Assembly: GCF_037911585.1 (NCBI RefSeq)
Contig: NZ_JBAJNS010000001.1
Span: 1,859,001 to 1,923,000, forward strand
Length of the DNA stretch: 64,000 bases
Origin: Streptomyces sp. GSL17-111
Lineage (GTDB): Bacteria > Actinomycetota > Actinomycetes > Streptomycetales > Streptomycetaceae
Direction of reading: 5' to 3'
The notes under the pieces are model-generated. The model was given only the letters and a program-made list of their open reading frames with translations, did no database searches and was not told the DNA's origin. Both the position numbers and the translations under genes were made by a program. Within the stretch, counting starts at the first letter, position 1, and every line of letters begins with the position of its first letter. Shown in pieces: positions 9,417-19,465 of the stretch.

Positions 9417-10631
9417 ATGGCTCTCCAGACGTCGCCCGAGGCCCCCATCCCCGTCGCGCAGGTGTCGCGGCTGATCGGCGGGTGGATCGACCGGCTGGGC
9501 GCGGTCTGGGTCGAGGGGCAGATCACCCAGCTCAACCGCCGCCCCGGAGCCGGGGTGGTGTTCCTGACGCTGCGTGACCCGTCGCACGAGATGTCCCTCA
9601 GCGTGACGTGCTTCCGCCAGGTGTTCGACCAGGTGGCGGACGTCGTCGGGGAGGGCGCGCGGGTCGTCGTGCACGCGAAGCCGGAGTGGTACGCGCCGCG
9701 CGGCCAGCTGTCGCTGCGGGCGGCGGACATCCGGCCGGTGGGGGTCGGTGAGCTGCTGGTGCGGCTGGAGCAGCTGAAGAAGACGCTGGCGGCGGAGGGC
9801 CTGTTCGCGGCGGCGCGGAAGCGGCCGCTGCCGTTCCTGCCCCGGCTGGTCGGGCTGGTGACGGGCCGGGCGTCCGCGGCCGAGCGGGACGTGCTGGAGA
9901 CGGCCCGGCAGCGCTGGCCCGCCGTGCGGTTCGCGGTGCGGAACGTCGCGGTGCAGGGGGTCCACGCGGTGCCGCAGGTGATCGCGGCGGTCCGGGAGCT
10001 GGACGCGGACCCGGCCGTGGAGGTGATCGTCGTGGCGCGGGGCGGCGGCAGCGTGGAGGACCTGCTGCCGTTCTCCGACGAGCGGCTGGTGCGGGCCGTC
10101 GCGGAGTGCGGCACACCGGTCGTCTCGGCGATCGGCCACGAGCCGGACACCCCGTTGCTGGACCTGGTGGCCGACCTGCGGTCGCGGACGCCGACGCACG
10201 CCGCGAAGGACGTCGTGCCGGACGTGGGCGAGGAGTCCGCGCGGATAGGGGAGCTGCGGGACCGGGGGCGGCGGCGGCTCGCGGCGCTGCTGGACGCCCA
10301 GGAGCGCGGCCTGAACGACTGCGTGAGCCGCCCGGCGCTCGCGTACCCGCACCGGATGGTGGAGGAGCGGGCGGACCAGGTGGACGACCTGCTGCTGCGC
10401 GCCCGCCGTACGCTGGGCCACCTGCTGGACCGGGCCGGCGGGGAGCTGGAGCACACCCGGGCCCGGGTCGTCGCCCTCTCCCCCGCCGCGACACTGCGGA
10501 GGGGCTACGCCGTGCTCCAGCGCGAGGACGGGACGGTGGTGCGGGACGCGGCGGAGGTGGCCGAGGGCGACGCGCTGCGGGCCCGGGTGGCCGAGGGCGG
10601 CTTCACGGTCACCGTCAGTCCGTCGGCCTAG
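9417..10631 (+). CDS. xseA: Exonuclease VII large subunit
   Basis: A 404-residue catalytic subunit of the exonuclease that degrades single-stranded DNA from both ends. The N-terminal OB-fold (residues about 10-110, [24 protein letters not shown]) is followed by the catalytic domain with [20 protein letters not shown] and [21 protein letters not shown] helical region and a C-terminal beta tail with [13 protein letters not shown] follow. ATG 9417 gives normal family length. It is followed 10 bases later by xseB, forming the expected two-gene operon. Confidence 0.96.
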   Translation: MALQTSPEAPIPVAQVSRLIGGWIDRLGAVWVEGQITQLNRRPGAGVVFLTLRDPSHEMSLSVTCFRQVFDQVADVVGEGARVVVHAKPEWYAPRGQLSLRAADIRPVGVGELLVRLEQLKKTLAAEGLFAAARKRPLPFLPRLVGLVTGRASAAERDVLETARQRWPAVRFAVRNVAVQGVHAVPQVIAAVRELDADPAVEVIVVARGGGSVEDLLPFSDERLVRAVAECGTPVVSAIGHEPDTPLLDLVADLRSRTPTHAAKDVVPDVGEESARIGELRDRGRRRLAALLDAQERGLNDCVSRPALAYPHRMVEERADQVDDLLLRARRTLGHLLDRAGGELEHTRARVVALSPAATLRRGYAVLQREDGTVVRDAAEVAEGDALRARVAEGGFTVTVSPSA

Positions 10632-10641
10632 GGTGGTGGGC

Positions 10642-10977
10642 ATGGCGAACACGGAGACGGACGCGGCCCGGGACGGCGTGACGGACGGCGGTGCGGGCCC
10701 CGGCGCGGACGCGGTGCTGGGCTACGAGCAGGCGCGCGACGAATTGGTCGACGTCGTCCGGCGGCTGGAGGCGGGCGGGGCGACGTTGGAGGAGTCGCTG
10801 GCGCTGTGGGAGCGCGGCGAGGAGCTGGCGAGCATCTGCCGGGGCTGGCTGGCGGGGGCCCGGGCCCGGCTGGACGCGGCGCTGGCCGCCGACACCGAAG
10901 GCACCGAAGGCACCGAGGACGCCAAGAACGCCGAGGAAGACGCCGGGACCGAGGGCCCGGCGGACGGCGCCGGATGA
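10642..10977 (+). CDS. xseB: Exonuclease VII small subunit
   Basis: A 111-residue partner of XseA. The core LGYEQARDELVDVVRRLEAG and LEESLALWERGEEL, ending in CRGWLAGARARLDAAL, is the standard XseB helical hairpin. ATG 10642 is used; GTG 10633 lies just after the xseA stop. Compared with the usual 70-90 residues it has an extra acidic tail rich in Glu/Gly/Thr/Asp (three copies of a Glu-Gly-Thr unit), coded by 9-base repeats. The tail is probably disordered. Confidence 0.95.
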   Translation: MANTETDAARDGVTDGGAGPGADAVLGYEQARDELVDVVRRLEAGGATLEESLALWERGEELASICRGWLAGARARLDAALAADTEGTEGTEDAKNAEEDAGTEGPADGAG

Positions 10978-11069
10978 CGGGGGCGAAACTGGGGGAATAA
11001 TCGTTGAAGCTTCACCATTCACCCGGTGTCAGCACGACGACCCCCGACATGTGAAACGGATGGATCCGG

Positions 11070-11669
11070 ATGGACACGGCACTCGCCCTCGAGGTCTCCG
11101 CGCAGAACCTGCTCTTCCGCGAGGCGCACACCGCGAACACCTTCACGGACGAACCGGTGAGCGACGAGCAGATCGAGGCGGTCTACGACCTCGTCAAGCT
11201 GGCGCCGACCGCGTTCAACCAGTCCCCGCTGCGCATCACACTCGTGCGCTCCCCGGAGGCCCGCGAGCGGCTGGTGGGGCACCTGGCCGAGGGCAACCGG
11301 GCCAAGACGCGGACCGCGCCGCTGACCGCGATCCTCTCCGTGGACCTCGACTTCCACGAGCGGCTGCCGGAGCTGTTCCCGGTCATGCCGGGCCTCAAGG
11401 ACGCCGTCTTCGCGGAGCTGGAGACGCGTGAGGAGGCCGGCACGCTGAACGCCGCGCTCCAGGCCGGCTACTTCATCCTGGGCGTCCGCGCCGCCGGGCT
11501 CGCCGCCGGGCCGATGACCGGGTACGACGCGAAGGGCGTCAACAAGGAGTTCTTCGGCGACGGCAAGCAGAAGGCGATCATGGTCGTCAACATCGGCCGT
11601 CCGGGCCCGGACGCCTACCGCCCGCGCGGCCCGCGGCTGTCCGCGCGGGACGCCGTCACCACGGTCTGA
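11070..11669 (+). CDS. Malonic semialdehyde reductase, nitroreductase family
   Basis: A 199-residue FMN-dependent nitroreductase-fold protein closest to RutE/HadB proteins, which reduce malonic semialdehyde (3-oxopropanoate) to 3-hydroxypropionate during pyrimidine breakdown. Seen: FREAHTANTFTDEPVSDEQI, APTAFNQSPLRITLV, GYFILGVRAAGLAAGPMTGYD and the C-terminal MVVNIGRPG. ATG 11070 gives family length. No other rut genes are nearby, so the physiological substrate is uncertain. Confidence 0.88.
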   Translation: MDTALALEVSAQNLLFREAHTANTFTDEPVSDEQIEAVYDLVKLAPTAFNQSPLRITLVRSPEARERLVGHLAEGNRAKTRTAPLTAILSVDLDFHERLPELFPVMPGLKDAVFAELETREEAGTLNAALQAGYFILGVRAAGLAAGPMTGYDAKGVNKEFFGDGKQKAIMVVNIGRPGPDAYRPRGPRLSARDAVTTV

Positions 11670-11690
11670 CGCGACAGCGGCCCGCCGCCG

Positions 11691-12305
11691 TCAGGACTCC
11701 TCGGTCCCGGCGGCGGGCTCGTTCGCGGCCTGCTCGTCCCCGCCCGGCGACGGGTCCGGGTCGTCGGAGCGCTGCGGCTCCAGCGCGTCGGCCAGTTCCG
11801 TGAGCCGGGCGAACGGGGCCGTTCCGGTCACCACCGTGGTGACGCCGGGCTCGGTGAGCACGAGCGCGTCGTACTTGGGCCCCTCGTAGCGCGCCCACTC
11901 CTCGCCGTCGACGGTCACGGTCTCGCCGGTGTCGGCGGCCTGGTGGGTGACCTTCGCGACGAACTTCCTCGGGTCGCCGTCGCTCTGCTCGACGGCCGCG
12001 TACTCCACGTCGGGGTCCACGAAGCCGAGGTGCCACACCGCGCCGTGGTCGCTCTGCCCCCGGTAGTAGACGGAGGTGGCCCGCCACTCCTCGTCCAGGC
12101 CCCGGGGGGCCATGAGGGCGTAGGGCGCCGCCCGCTCGGCCGTCACCAGCTCCGCACGGTAGGAGATCTCCCGCGGACGCTCGTCCCCGCTGTCCTCGTC
12201 GGGGATGAACAGGTAGAGACCCCAGGCGCCGATGCCGATCACGGCCATCGAGAGCACCATGTCCTTGACGGTCTTCATGCCACGCGTTGCTGCCACGCCC
12301 TCCAT
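11691..12305 (-). CDS. Membrane-anchored DUF4245 protein
   Basis: A 204-residue protein with one N-terminal transmembrane anchor (about residues 14-35, MVLSMAVIGIGAWGLYLFIP) and an extracytoplasmic domain of the actinobacterial DUF4245 type (DEEWRATSVYYRGQ, WHLGFVDPDVEYAAVEQSDG). An acidic Pro/Asp tail follows. ATG 12305 has AAGGGA close upstream; GTG 12296 would match family N-termini equally well. The function is unknown. It is divergent from glpX, a conserved arrangement in actinobacteria. Confidence 0.85.
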   Translation of the reverse strand: MEGVAATRGMKTVKDMVLSMAVIGIGAWGLYLFIPDEDSGDERPREISYRAELVTAERAAPYALMAPRGLDEEWRATSVYYRGQSDHGAVWHLGFVDPDVEYAAVEQSDGDPRKFVAKVTHQAADTGETVTVDGEEWARYEGPKYDALVLTEPGVTTVVTGTAPFARLTELADALEPQRSDDPDPSPGGDEQAANEPAAGTEES

Positions 12306-12489
12306 GGTCCCTTATGCCCGTCCGTTTCCGGCAGCGGGCCCTGCGGGTGTCGGCCGGCGCGCTCCGGGCGCTCAGACGTGAGGGGCCCCTGCTCATCCTG
12401 GCACCGGACGGATAAGGTCGTACGTACCCTCACCCGTCTTGACTGCCCGGCGGCTCCTCCCGGCCGACCGAGTGGAAAGGTGCGTTCCG

Positions 12490-13521
12490 ATGTCGGACAA
12501 CCATCTGCCGTCCCCGCTCGAAGTGAGCCCCGAGGCGCCGGACCGCAACCTGGCCCTCGAGCTCGTGCGCGTCACCGAGGCGGGTGCCATGGCCTCGGGG
12601 CGCTGGGTCGGCCGCGGGGACAAGAACGGCGCGGACGGAGCCGCCGTGAAGGCGATGCGCACCCTCGTCTCGACCGTCTCCATGAACGGCGTCGTCGTCA
12701 TCGGCGAGGGCGAGAAGGACGAGGCGCCGATGCTGTTCAACGGCGAGCGCGTCGGCGACGGCACGGGCCCGGAGTGCGACGTGGCCGTCGACCCGGTGGA
12801 CGGCACCACCCTGACGGCCAAGGGCATGGCCAACGCGGTGTCCGTGCTGGCGGTCGCCGAGCGCGGCGCGATGTTCGACCCGTCGGCGGTCTTCTACATG
12901 AACAAGCTGGCCACCGGTCCCGAGGCGGCCGAGTACGTCGACATCGACGCCCCGCCGTCGGTCAACGTGCGCCGTGTGGCGAAGGCGAAGGGCTGCGCGC
13001 CCGAGGACGTGACCGTGGTCATCCTGGACCGGCCCCGGCACGAGACCATCGTCAAGGAGGTGCGGGAGGCCGGTGCCCGCATCAAGTTCATCTCCGACGG
13101 TGACGTGGCCGGCGCGATCATGGCCGTGCGGGAGGGCGCCGGCGTCGACCTGCTGCTGGGCATCGGCGGCACGCCCGAGGGCATCATCGCCGCGTGCGCC
13201 ATCAAGTGCCTCGGCGGGACCCTGCAGGGCAAGCTGTGGCCGCGCGACGACGCGGAGCGGCAGCGGGCCGTCGACGCGGGCCACGACCTCGACCGCGTGC
13301 TGCACACGGACGACCTGGTCAGCGGCGAGAACGTCTTCTTCGTGGCGACCGGCATCACCGACGGCGACCTGCTGCGAGGGGTGCGCTACCGCGCGGAGAC
13401 GGCCTTCACCCAGTCCCTGGTCATGCGGTCCAAGTCGGGCACGATCCGGCAGATCGACTCCACGCACCGGCTGGCCAAGCTGCGCGCGTACAGCGCCGTG
13501 GACTTCGACCGGGCGATCTGA
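12490..13521 (+). CDS. glpX: Class II fructose-1,6-bisphosphatase
   Basis: A 343-residue metal-dependent phosphatase that converts fructose-1,6-bisphosphate to fructose-6-phosphate in gluconeogenesis. Lithium-sensitive phosphatase motifs are present: [32 protein letters not shown] and [23 protein letters not shown] 12490 gives the usual GlpX length; an in-frame extension upstream lacks conservation. In actinobacteria GlpX is normally the main fructose bisphosphatase. A short hairpin follows at 13559-13580. Confidence 0.96.
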   Translation: MSDNHLPSPLEVSPEAPDRNLALELVRVTEAGAMASGRWVGRGDKNGADGAAVKAMRTLVSTVSMNGVVVIGEGEKDEAPMLFNGERVGDGTGPECDVAVDPVDGTTLTAKGMANAVSVLAVAERGAMFDPSAVFYMNKLATGPEAAEYVDIDAPPSVNVRRVAKAKGCAPEDVTVVILDRPRHETIVKEVREAGARIKFISDGDVAGAIMAVREGAGVDLLLGIGGTPEGIIAACAIKCLGGTLQGKLWPRDDAERQRAVDAGHDLDRVLHTDDLVSGENVFFVATGITDGDLLRGVRYRAETAFTQSLVMRSKSGTIRQIDSTHRLAKLRAYSAVDFDRAI

Positions 13522-13558
13522 CCCGGCCCGCCACGGCGGAGCCGACCCGCCGCGCCGG

Positions 13559-13580
13559 TAGCCGGCGCCCGGGCCGGCTA
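13559..13580. terminator. Hairpin after glpX
   Basis: An 8-bp inverted repeat (TAGCCGGC / GCCGGCTA) with a 6-base loop lies between the convergent glpX and WhiB-like genes. It is modest in length and could act in both directions. Confidence 0.5.
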
Positions 13581-13602
13581 ACCAGCACGGGCGCGCGGCG
13601 GC

Positions 13603-13998
13603 TCAGGCGATGCGGCGCACCTGCGCGGGGACGCCGTCGGCCTGGCCGACGGCGTCCCGTCGGCGTCGGCGGGCGAGCACCACGCGCCGCTCCGCCGCCG
13701 TCAGCCCGCCCCACACCCCGTACGGCTCGGGTTGGAGGAGGGCGTGCTCGCGGCACTCCACCAGGACGGGGCAGCGCGCGCACACGGACTTCGCCGCCTG
13801 CTCGCGGGCCAGCCGCTCCGCCGTCGGCTCCTTGGAGGGGGCGAAGAACAGCCCGGCCTCGTCCCGGCGGCAGACCGCCTCGGAATGCCAGGGGCCGGCT
13901 TGTTCACGGTCGGGCGTGCGTCCCCGGAGGGCGCCGGACGGCGCCCCGGCCGGGGGGAGAACGGCTGCCTGCAGAGACTGATGCGGCGGTCGCGGCAC
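13603..13998 (-). CDS. wblI: WhiB-like iron-sulfur transcription factor
   Basis: A 131-residue WhiB-family regulator. The four cluster ligands are Cys43, Cys73, Cys76 and Cys82 (C-x29-C-x2-C-x5-C). The GVWGG turn and a basic ARRRRRD tail for DNA binding are present. GTG 13998 is chosen because AGGAG lies 6 bases upstream and the N-terminus PRPPHQSLQ matches Streptomyces homologues; the longer frame to 14061 lacks that support. WhiB proteins act with the primary sigma factor. The symbol rests on its remembered position next to glpX in Streptomyces and is less certain than the family. Confidence 0.9.
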   Translation of the reverse strand: MPRPPHQSLQAAVLPPAGAPSGALRGRTPDREQAGPWHSEAVCRRDEAGLFFAPSKEPTAERLAREQAAKSVCARCPVLVECREHALLQPEPYGVWGGLTAAERRVVLARRRRRDAVGQADGVPAQVRRIA

Positions 13999-14123
13999 GG
14001 TCCACTCCTGACGATGGCGATGGGAGTCACCCTGACTGCCTTCATCCGCACGGGAGTTCACCAGGGGGAGCCGTGCGTGAGGCGATGCCGGAAGCTCTAC
14101 CCGCTGTACGCACGCTTATGCGC

Positions 14124-14792
14124 TCAGTCGTCACTCGAGCGCAAGTCGCGGACGCGTCGACCCCGTACGGCCTTCGCCTCGACGGCTCCGCACAGGGCCA
14201 CGCCCCGGACGACGACCACCGGAGCGCGGGGGTCGTCGGCCGTCAGCCCCTCGATCTCGAACGCGCCCATGACGCCCGAGCCCTCGTTCCGGAGCGTGAC
14301 GTTCTCCGGCACGGTGATCTCGACGCCGCCGCAGACGGCGTAGGCGTTGATGACGAGTTCCTGCTGGTCGAAGAAGGCTTCGGTCAGATCGATCTCCACG
14401 CTGCCGAAGGCCGCGACGGCGTGCAACGGGCCGCCCGCGCGCCAGCGCCCCCGGCGCACCGCCGAGCTGAAGACGGCGGCCAGGGTGCGGCTCAGGCCGG
14501 GCTGCGGCACGCCGTACCGGGCGGGCGCGCTCTGGTCGTGGCGCGCCGGGGCGGGCCCGGGCGCGCTCCGGGGCGTGCGCCCTGCGGGCAGGTCGGCGAC
14601 GAGGGGCGTCAGTTCGTCCAGCGTGCGCGCGGAGTACGCCGTCCCGACGCGGTCGCTGTGTTCGGACGGGGTGATCCGGCCCTCTTCGAGGGCCTGGGTG
14701 AGGAGGGCCGCGATCCGGTCGCGGTCGGCGTCGGAGGCCCGTACCGCCGTGGGCCGCTTGCTGAGCGTCACGCCGTCCGCGTCACCGTTCAC
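14124..14792 (-). CDS. DUF1707 and LiaF-like domain protein
   Basis: A 222-residue protein. The N-terminal DUF1707 segment (RASDADRDRIAALLTQALEEGRITPSEHSDRV, about residues 17-70) is followed by a linker. A C-terminal cell-wall-active antibiotic response domain follows (LHAVAAFGSVEIDLTEAFF, CGGVEITVPENVTLRNEG), the beta-helical fold also found in LiaF. No transmembrane segment is visible. GTG 14792 with GGAG four bases upstream is used; GTG 14771 is possible. Such proteins are common in Streptomyces and may sense or modulate envelope stress, but no specific role is established here. Confidence 0.82.
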   Translation of the reverse strand: MNGDADGVTLSKRPTAVRASDADRDRIAALLTQALEEGRITPSEHSDRVGTAYSARTLDELTPLVADLPAGRTPRSAPGPAPARHDQSAPARYGVPQPGLSRTLAAVFSSAVRRGRWRAGGPLHAVAAFGSVEIDLTEAFFDQQELVINAYAVCGGVEITVPENVTLRNEGSGVMGAFEIEGLTADDPRAPVVVVRGVALCGAVEAKAVRGRRVRDLRSSDD

Positions 14793-15075
14793 GTCACTCC
14801 GATCCGGGTGACGGACCGCTGCTCCCGTGTCGGGAGGAACGCGTGCCGCCCCCTCGCTGCTTCGTCCCCGCCGCCCCGGACGTCCCCGCTGCCCCGAGCG
14901 CCCGGCCCTCCCCCCGTCGGCCCGGCACGGACAGCGTACCGACCATCGCGATAGATCGCGAGCGTCCGGGTGAGCCCAACCTCACAGGGTTCGGGCGGCG
15001 CGGGCGTTCTACCCTGTGATGCGCGCTCGCCGAAGCCGTCGAGTCGCCGCGTCGTCGAGAGAGGAACCCGTCTTC

Positions 15076-16770
15076 ATGGCTGCCCGTCCCCGCACGGAGA
15101 CCCACGAGTTCGCGTACACGGATCTGCTGCCCGTGGGTGAGGACACCACGGAGTACCGCCTGGTGACCACCGAGGGGGTCAGCACCTTCGAGGCGGGCGG
15201 GCGCACCTTCCTCCAGGTCTCGCCGCAGGCGCTGCGGACGCTGGCGGCCGAGGCCATGAAGGACATCGCCCACTTCCTGCGCGCCGACCACCTGGCGCAG
15301 CTGCGCAAGATCCTCGACGACCCCGAGGCGAGCCCCAACGACCGCTTCGTCGCGCTCGACCTGCTGAAGAACGCGAACATCGCGGCGGCCGGCGTGCTGC
15401 CCATGTGCCAGGACACCGGCACCGCCATCGTCATGGGCAAGCGCGGCCAGAACGTGCTCACCGAGGGCGACGACGAGCACGCGCTCTCCGGCGGCGTCTT
15501 CGACGCCTACGACCAGCTCAACCTGCGCTACTCGCAGATGGCCCCGCTGACCATGTGGGACGAGAAGAACACCGGGACGAACCTGCCCGCGCAGATCGAG
15601 CTCTACGCGACCGACGGCGACGCCTACAAGTTCCTCTTCATGGCCAAGGGCGGCGGCTCGGCTAACAAGTCCTTCCTCTACCAGGAGACGAAGGCCGTCC
15701 TCAACGAGGCCGCGATGATGCGGTTCCTGGAGGAGAAGATCCGCTCGCTGGGCACGGCCGCCTGCCCGCCCTACCACCTCGCGATCGTCGTGGGGGGAAC
15801 GAGCGCCGAGTACGCCCTGAAGACGGCCAAGTACGCCTCCGCCCACTACCTCGACGAGCTGCCCGCCGAGGGGTCGGCCGCCGGCCACGGCTTCCGCGAC
15901 CTGGAGCTGGAGAAGAAGGTCTTCGAGCTGACGCAGCGGATCGGCATCGGCGCTCAGTTCGGCGGCAAGTACTTCTGCCACGACGTTCGCGTGGTGCGGC
16001 TGCCCCGGCACGGCGCCTCCTGCCCCGTCGCCATCGCCGTGTCCTGCTCGGCCGACCGACAGGCCAAGGCGAAGATCACCGCCGAGGGCGTCTTCCTGGA
16101 GCAGCTGGAGCGCGACCCGGCGCGGTTCCTGCCGGAGACCACGGGCGAGGAGCTGGCGGGCGCCGCCTCCGCCGAGGACGACGTCGTCCGCATCGACCTC
16201 AACCGGCCGATGGACGAGATCCGCGCCGAGCTGACCAAGCACCCCGTCAAGACCCGCCTCTCGCTGACCGGGCCGCTCGTCGTGGCCCGGGACATCGCGC
16301 ACGCCAAGATCAAGGAACGGCTCGACGCGGGCGAGGAGATGCCGCAGTACCTGCGCGACCACGCCGTGTACTACGCGGGTCCGGCGAAGACCCCGGAAGG
16401 GTACGCGTCCGGCTCCTTCGGGCCGACGACGGCGGGCCGCATGGACGCCTACGTCGAGCAGTTCCAGGCGGCGGGCGGCTCGTTCGTGATGCTCGCGAAG
16501 GGCAACCGCAGCAAGCAGGTCACCGACGCGTGCGCCGCGCACGGCGGCTTCTACCTCGGCTCGATCGGCGGACCCGCCGCCCGGCTGGCGCAGGACTGCA
16601 TCAAGAAGGTCGAGGTCCTGGAGTACGAGGAGCTGGGCATGGAGGCCGTCTGGAAGATCGAGGTGGAGGACTTCCCCGCGTTCGTCGTCGTGGACGACAA
16701 GGGCAACGACTTCTTCACCGACCCCGGCCCGTCCCAGCCGTTCGTGACGTCCATCCCCGTCCGCGGCTGA
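15076..16770 (+). CDS. Class I fumarate hydratase (iron-sulfur)
   Basis: A 564-residue fumarase of the oxygen-sensitive, 4Fe-4S type, which interconverts fumarate and malate in the TCA cycle. The N-terminal alpha domain contains [16 protein letters not shown] and [13 protein letters not shown]. The C-terminal beta domain has the [20 protein letters not shown] and KGNRSKQV blocks and [12 protein letters not shown]. Cluster cysteine candidates are in MCQDTG, AACPPYH and [10 protein letters not shown] 15076 gives normal length. It is followed 93 bases later by a class II fumarase, so the cell has both types side by side. Confidence 0.95.
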   Translation: MAARPRTETHEFAYTDLLPVGEDTTEYRLVTTEGVSTFEAGGRTFLQVSPQALRTLAAEAMKDIAHFLRADHLAQLRKILDDPEASPNDRFVALDLLKNANIAAAGVLPMCQDTGTAIVMGKRGQNVLTEGDDEHALSGGVFDAYDQLNLRYSQMAPLTMWDEKNTGTNLPAQIELYATDGDAYKFLFMAKGGGSANKSFLYQETKAVLNEAAMMRFLEEKIRSLGTAACPPYHLAIVVGGTSAEYALKTAKYASAHYLDELPAEGSAAGHGFRDLELEKKVFELTQRIGIGAQFGGKYFCHDVRVVRLPRHGASCPVAIAVSCSADRQAKAKITAEGVFLEQLERDPARFLPETTGEELAGAASAEDDVVRIDLNRPMDEIRAELTKHPVKTRLSLTGPLVVARDIAHAKIKERLDAGEEMPQYLRDHAVYYAGPAKTPEGYASGSFGPTTAGRMDAYVEQFQAAGGSFVMLAKGNRSKQVTDACAAHGGFYLGSIGGPAARLAQDCIKKVEVLEYEELGMEAVWKIEVEDFPAFVVVDDKGNDFFTDPGPSQPFVTSIPVRG

Positions 16771-16863
16771 GCCGACCGCCGCTGAGCCGGCCGCGCGGAC
16801 GGGACGCCGGCCGGTCGCGCGGAGCGGGCCGGTACGGCGGGCCGTCGGCATACGCTCGGGCCC

Positions 16864-18252
16864 ATGAGTGACGCATACCGCATCGAGCACGACTCCATGG
16901 GCGAGGTCAAGGTGCCCGCCCACGCCAAGTGGCGCGCGCAGACCCAGCGCGCCGTGGAGAACTTCCCCGTGTCCGGGCAGCGTCTGGAGCGGGCCCACAT
17001 CCAGGCGCTCGCCCGGGTCAAGGCGGCGGCGGCGACGGTCAACGCCGAGCTGGGCGTCGTGGAGAAGGACATGGCGGCGGCCGTCGTCTCGGCCGCCGCC
17101 GAGGTCGCCGACGGGCACTGGGACGAGCACTTCCCCGTCGACGTGTTCCAGACCGGCTCCGGCACGTCCTCGAACATGAACATGAACGAGGTCCTGGCCA
17201 CGCTGGCCGGTGAGCGTCTGGGTGCGCCGGTCCACCCCAACGACCACGTGAACGCCAGTCAGTCGTCCAACGACGTCTTCCCCTCCTCCGTGCACATCGC
17301 CGCGACGGCGGCCGTCACCGAGGACCTCGTCCCGGCGCTGGAGCACCTGGCCGACGCCCTGGAGCGCAAGGCGGCCGAGTTCGCCTCGGTCGTGAAGTCG
17401 GGGCGCACACACCTGATGGACGCGACCCCGGTCACCCTCGGCCAGGAGTTCGCCGGGTACGCGGCGCAGATCCGCTACGGCGTGGAGCGGATGCACGCCG
17501 TACTGCCCCGGCTGGCCGAGCTGCCGCTCGGGGGGACGGCCGTGGGCACCGGGATCAACACGCCGCCCGGCTTCGCCGCGCAGGTGATCGCCGAGGTCGC
17601 GCGGATGACGGGCCTGCCGCTGACCGAGGCGCGGGACCACTTCGAGGCGCAGGGCGCGCGGGACGGCCTGGTGGAGGCGTCCGGGCAGCTCCGCACGATC
17701 GCGGTGAGCCTGACCAAGATCTGCAACGACCTGCGCTGGATGGCGTCGGGCCCGCGCACCGGGCTCGCGGAGATCAACCTCCCGGACCTCCAGCCGGGTT
17801 CGTCGATCATGCCGGGCAAGGTGAACCCGGTGATCCCCGAGGCCGTGCTCATGGTCGCGGCCCAGGTGACGGGCAACGACGTCACCGTCGCCACGGCGGG
17901 GGCCTCGGGCAACTTCGAGCTGAACGTGATGCTGCCGGTGCTGGCGCGCAACGTCCTGGAGTCCGTGCGGCTGCTGTCCAACGCCTGCCGGCTGCTGGCC
18001 GACAAGGCGGTGGACGGCGTCACCGCCAACGTCGAGCGGGCGCGGGAGTACGCCGAGTCCTCGCCCTCCGTCGTCACGCCGCTGAACCGGTACCTGGGGT
18101 ACGAGGAGGCCGCGCGGGTCGCCAAGCGGGCGCTGGCCGAGCGCCTCACCATCCGCGAGGCGGTGCTGGAGGGCGGGTACGTCGAACGCGGCCTGCTGAC
18201 CGAGGAGCAGCTGGACGAGGCCCTGGACGTCCTGCGGATGACGCGCCCCTGA
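16864..18252 (+). CDS. fumC: Class II fumarate hydratase
   Basis: A 462-residue, cluster-free fumarase of the aspartase/fumarase superfamily. The signature [12 protein letters not shown] is present with the catalytic serine loop, and the other conserved blocks are seen ([58 protein letters not shown]). The length is standard for FumC. Its robustness to oxygen and iron limitation complements the upstream class I enzyme. ATG 16864 has no strong ribosome site. Aspartase is excluded mainly by context and overall FumC-like motif set. Confidence 0.95.
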   Translation: MSDAYRIEHDSMGEVKVPAHAKWRAQTQRAVENFPVSGQRLERAHIQALARVKAAAATVNAELGVVEKDMAAAVVSAAAEVADGHWDEHFPVDVFQTGSGTSSNMNMNEVLATLAGERLGAPVHPNDHVNASQSSNDVFPSSVHIAATAAVTEDLVPALEHLADALERKAAEFASVVKSGRTHLMDATPVTLGQEFAGYAAQIRYGVERMHAVLPRLAELPLGGTAVGTGINTPPGFAAQVIAEVARMTGLPLTEARDHFEAQGARDGLVEASGQLRTIAVSLTKICNDLRWMASGPRTGLAEINLPDLQPGSSIMPGKVNPVIPEAVLMVAAQVTGNDVTVATAGASGNFELNVMLPVLARNVLESVRLLSNACRLLADKAVDGVTANVERAREYAESSPSVVTPLNRYLGYEEAARVAKRALAERLTIREAVLEGGYVERGLLTEEQLDEALDVLRMTRP

Positions 18253-18348
18253 CGTCCGGTCGAGCGGCGCTCGCGGCTCCGGCGCGGCGGCGGCCACTCC
18301 GGTGGCCGACCCCGGGCCGGAGCGTTGCCGCGCGGGTACCATCCGTGA

Positions 18349-19044
18349 ATGACAGCGGACACGGAGCGGACAGCGCAGAGACGGACCGCCCGGCACTCCG
18401 GCGCCTACTGGAGTCCGGGGACGCACATCCTGTGGCGCTACCGGGCGAACGGCCAGGACCACCCGCACATCTGCCGTCCGGTGACCGTGGTGCGGGACAC
18501 GCCGGAGCTGCTGGCCGTCTGGATGGCCCCGGGCACGCAGTGCGTGAAGCCCCAGCTCGCGGACGGCACGCCGGTGCACCGCGAGCCGCTGGAGACGCGG
18601 TACACCAAGCCGCGGACGATCACGCGCTGCCGCTGGTTCGGGGCCGGCGTGCTGAAGCTGGCCCGGCCCGCCGACCCGTGGTCGGTGTGGCTGTTCTGGG
18701 AGCCGGGCTGGCGGTTCAAGAACTGGTACGTCAACCTGGAGGAGCCGCGCCTGCGCTGGTCCCACGGGGTGGACTCGGAGGACCACTTCCTGGACCTGGA
18801 GGTGCACGCGGACCGCAGCTGGCAGTGGCGCGACGAGGACGAGTTCGCCCAGGCCCAGGCGGCCGGGCTGATGGACGCCGCCCAGGCGCGCCGGGTGCGG
18901 GCGGCGGGCCGCGCCGCGCTGGACCTCGTGCTGGCGTGGGGGCCGCCGTTCACCGACGGCTGGGAGGACTGGCGGCCGGACCCGTCCTGGCCGATCCCCC
19001 GGCTGCCGGGCGACTGGGACCGGCCGGCACACGGGGACGGGTGA
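18349..19044 (+). CDS. DUF402 domain protein
   Basis: A 231-residue protein with the DUF402 beta-barrel pattern: WRYRANGQDHPHICRPVTVV, ETRYTKPRTITRCRWFG, FWEPGWRFKNWYVNLEEPRL and DSEDHFLDLEVHADRSWQW. DUF402 proteins bind divalent metals and include nucleoside phosphatases and the RNA-binding FAU-1 type; which role applies here is unknown. The position after fumC is typical of Streptomyces. No ribosome site decides the ATG at 18349, but the length is normal. Confidence 0.85.
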   Translation: MTADTERTAQRRTARHSGAYWSPGTHILWRYRANGQDHPHICRPVTVVRDTPELLAVWMAPGTQCVKPQLADGTPVHREPLETRYTKPRTITRCRWFGAGVLKLARPADPWSVWLFWEPGWRFKNWYVNLEEPRLRWSHGVDSEDHFLDLEVHADRSWQWRDEDEFAQAQAAGLMDAAQARRVRAAGRAALDLVLAWGPPFTDGWEDWRPDPSWPIPRLPGDWDRPAHGDG

Positions 19045-19227
19045 CCGCTGCGCCGCCTGTTCGAGTCGGGCGCATCGTGATGGAGCCGAGTCCGGGACCA
19101 CCTTGATACGCTCCGGGGCCGCAACCGTAGGATCTTCCTCCGGACGCACCCGCACAGCATCACGCACCGCAGCAACTCCCCCGTGCTCGGCAGGAATTGA
19201 TGGGCACCCCCGAGAGGAGCCACGCAC

Positions 19228-19320
19228 GTGAGCAGCATCGGACCGGCGCCCGGTGCACCCGGCCGGGGCCGTTCCCGGCCCCGGAGGCCGGACTTCCGCT
19301 TCCGTTCCCCGACGGCATGA
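19228..19320 (+). CDS. Possible 30-residue upstream ORF
   Basis: A GTG-initiated frame of 30 codons (VSSIGPAPGAPGRG at its start, very Arg/Pro-rich) is preceded by GAGAGGAG at a workable distance and ends at TGA 19320, about 145 bases before the phosphatase start. It could be a leader peptide or the true but frame-shifted N-terminus of the phosphatase. It may also be nothing, since GC-rich sequence leaves frames open. No homology is recognised. Confidence 0.25.
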   Translation: MSSIGPAPGAPGRGRSRPRRPDFRFRSPTA

Positions 19321-19465
19321 TCCGGGTATCGGGGTATCGACGACCACGACGACGCCCCCCACGGGCGGCAGCAGGGACCGCCGACCCGGCCCGCCGAGAG
19401 AACCGAGGAGCACAGCCCCAGTCAGCCTCCCCCGGCCCCCGGCCGGGCGGTGTCCCCCAGGACGG

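Noticed and set aside
8333..10456. 707-codon minus-strand frame containing ispH
   Set aside because: Only the part from ATG 9313 is ispH; the upstream half is a shadow of xseA.
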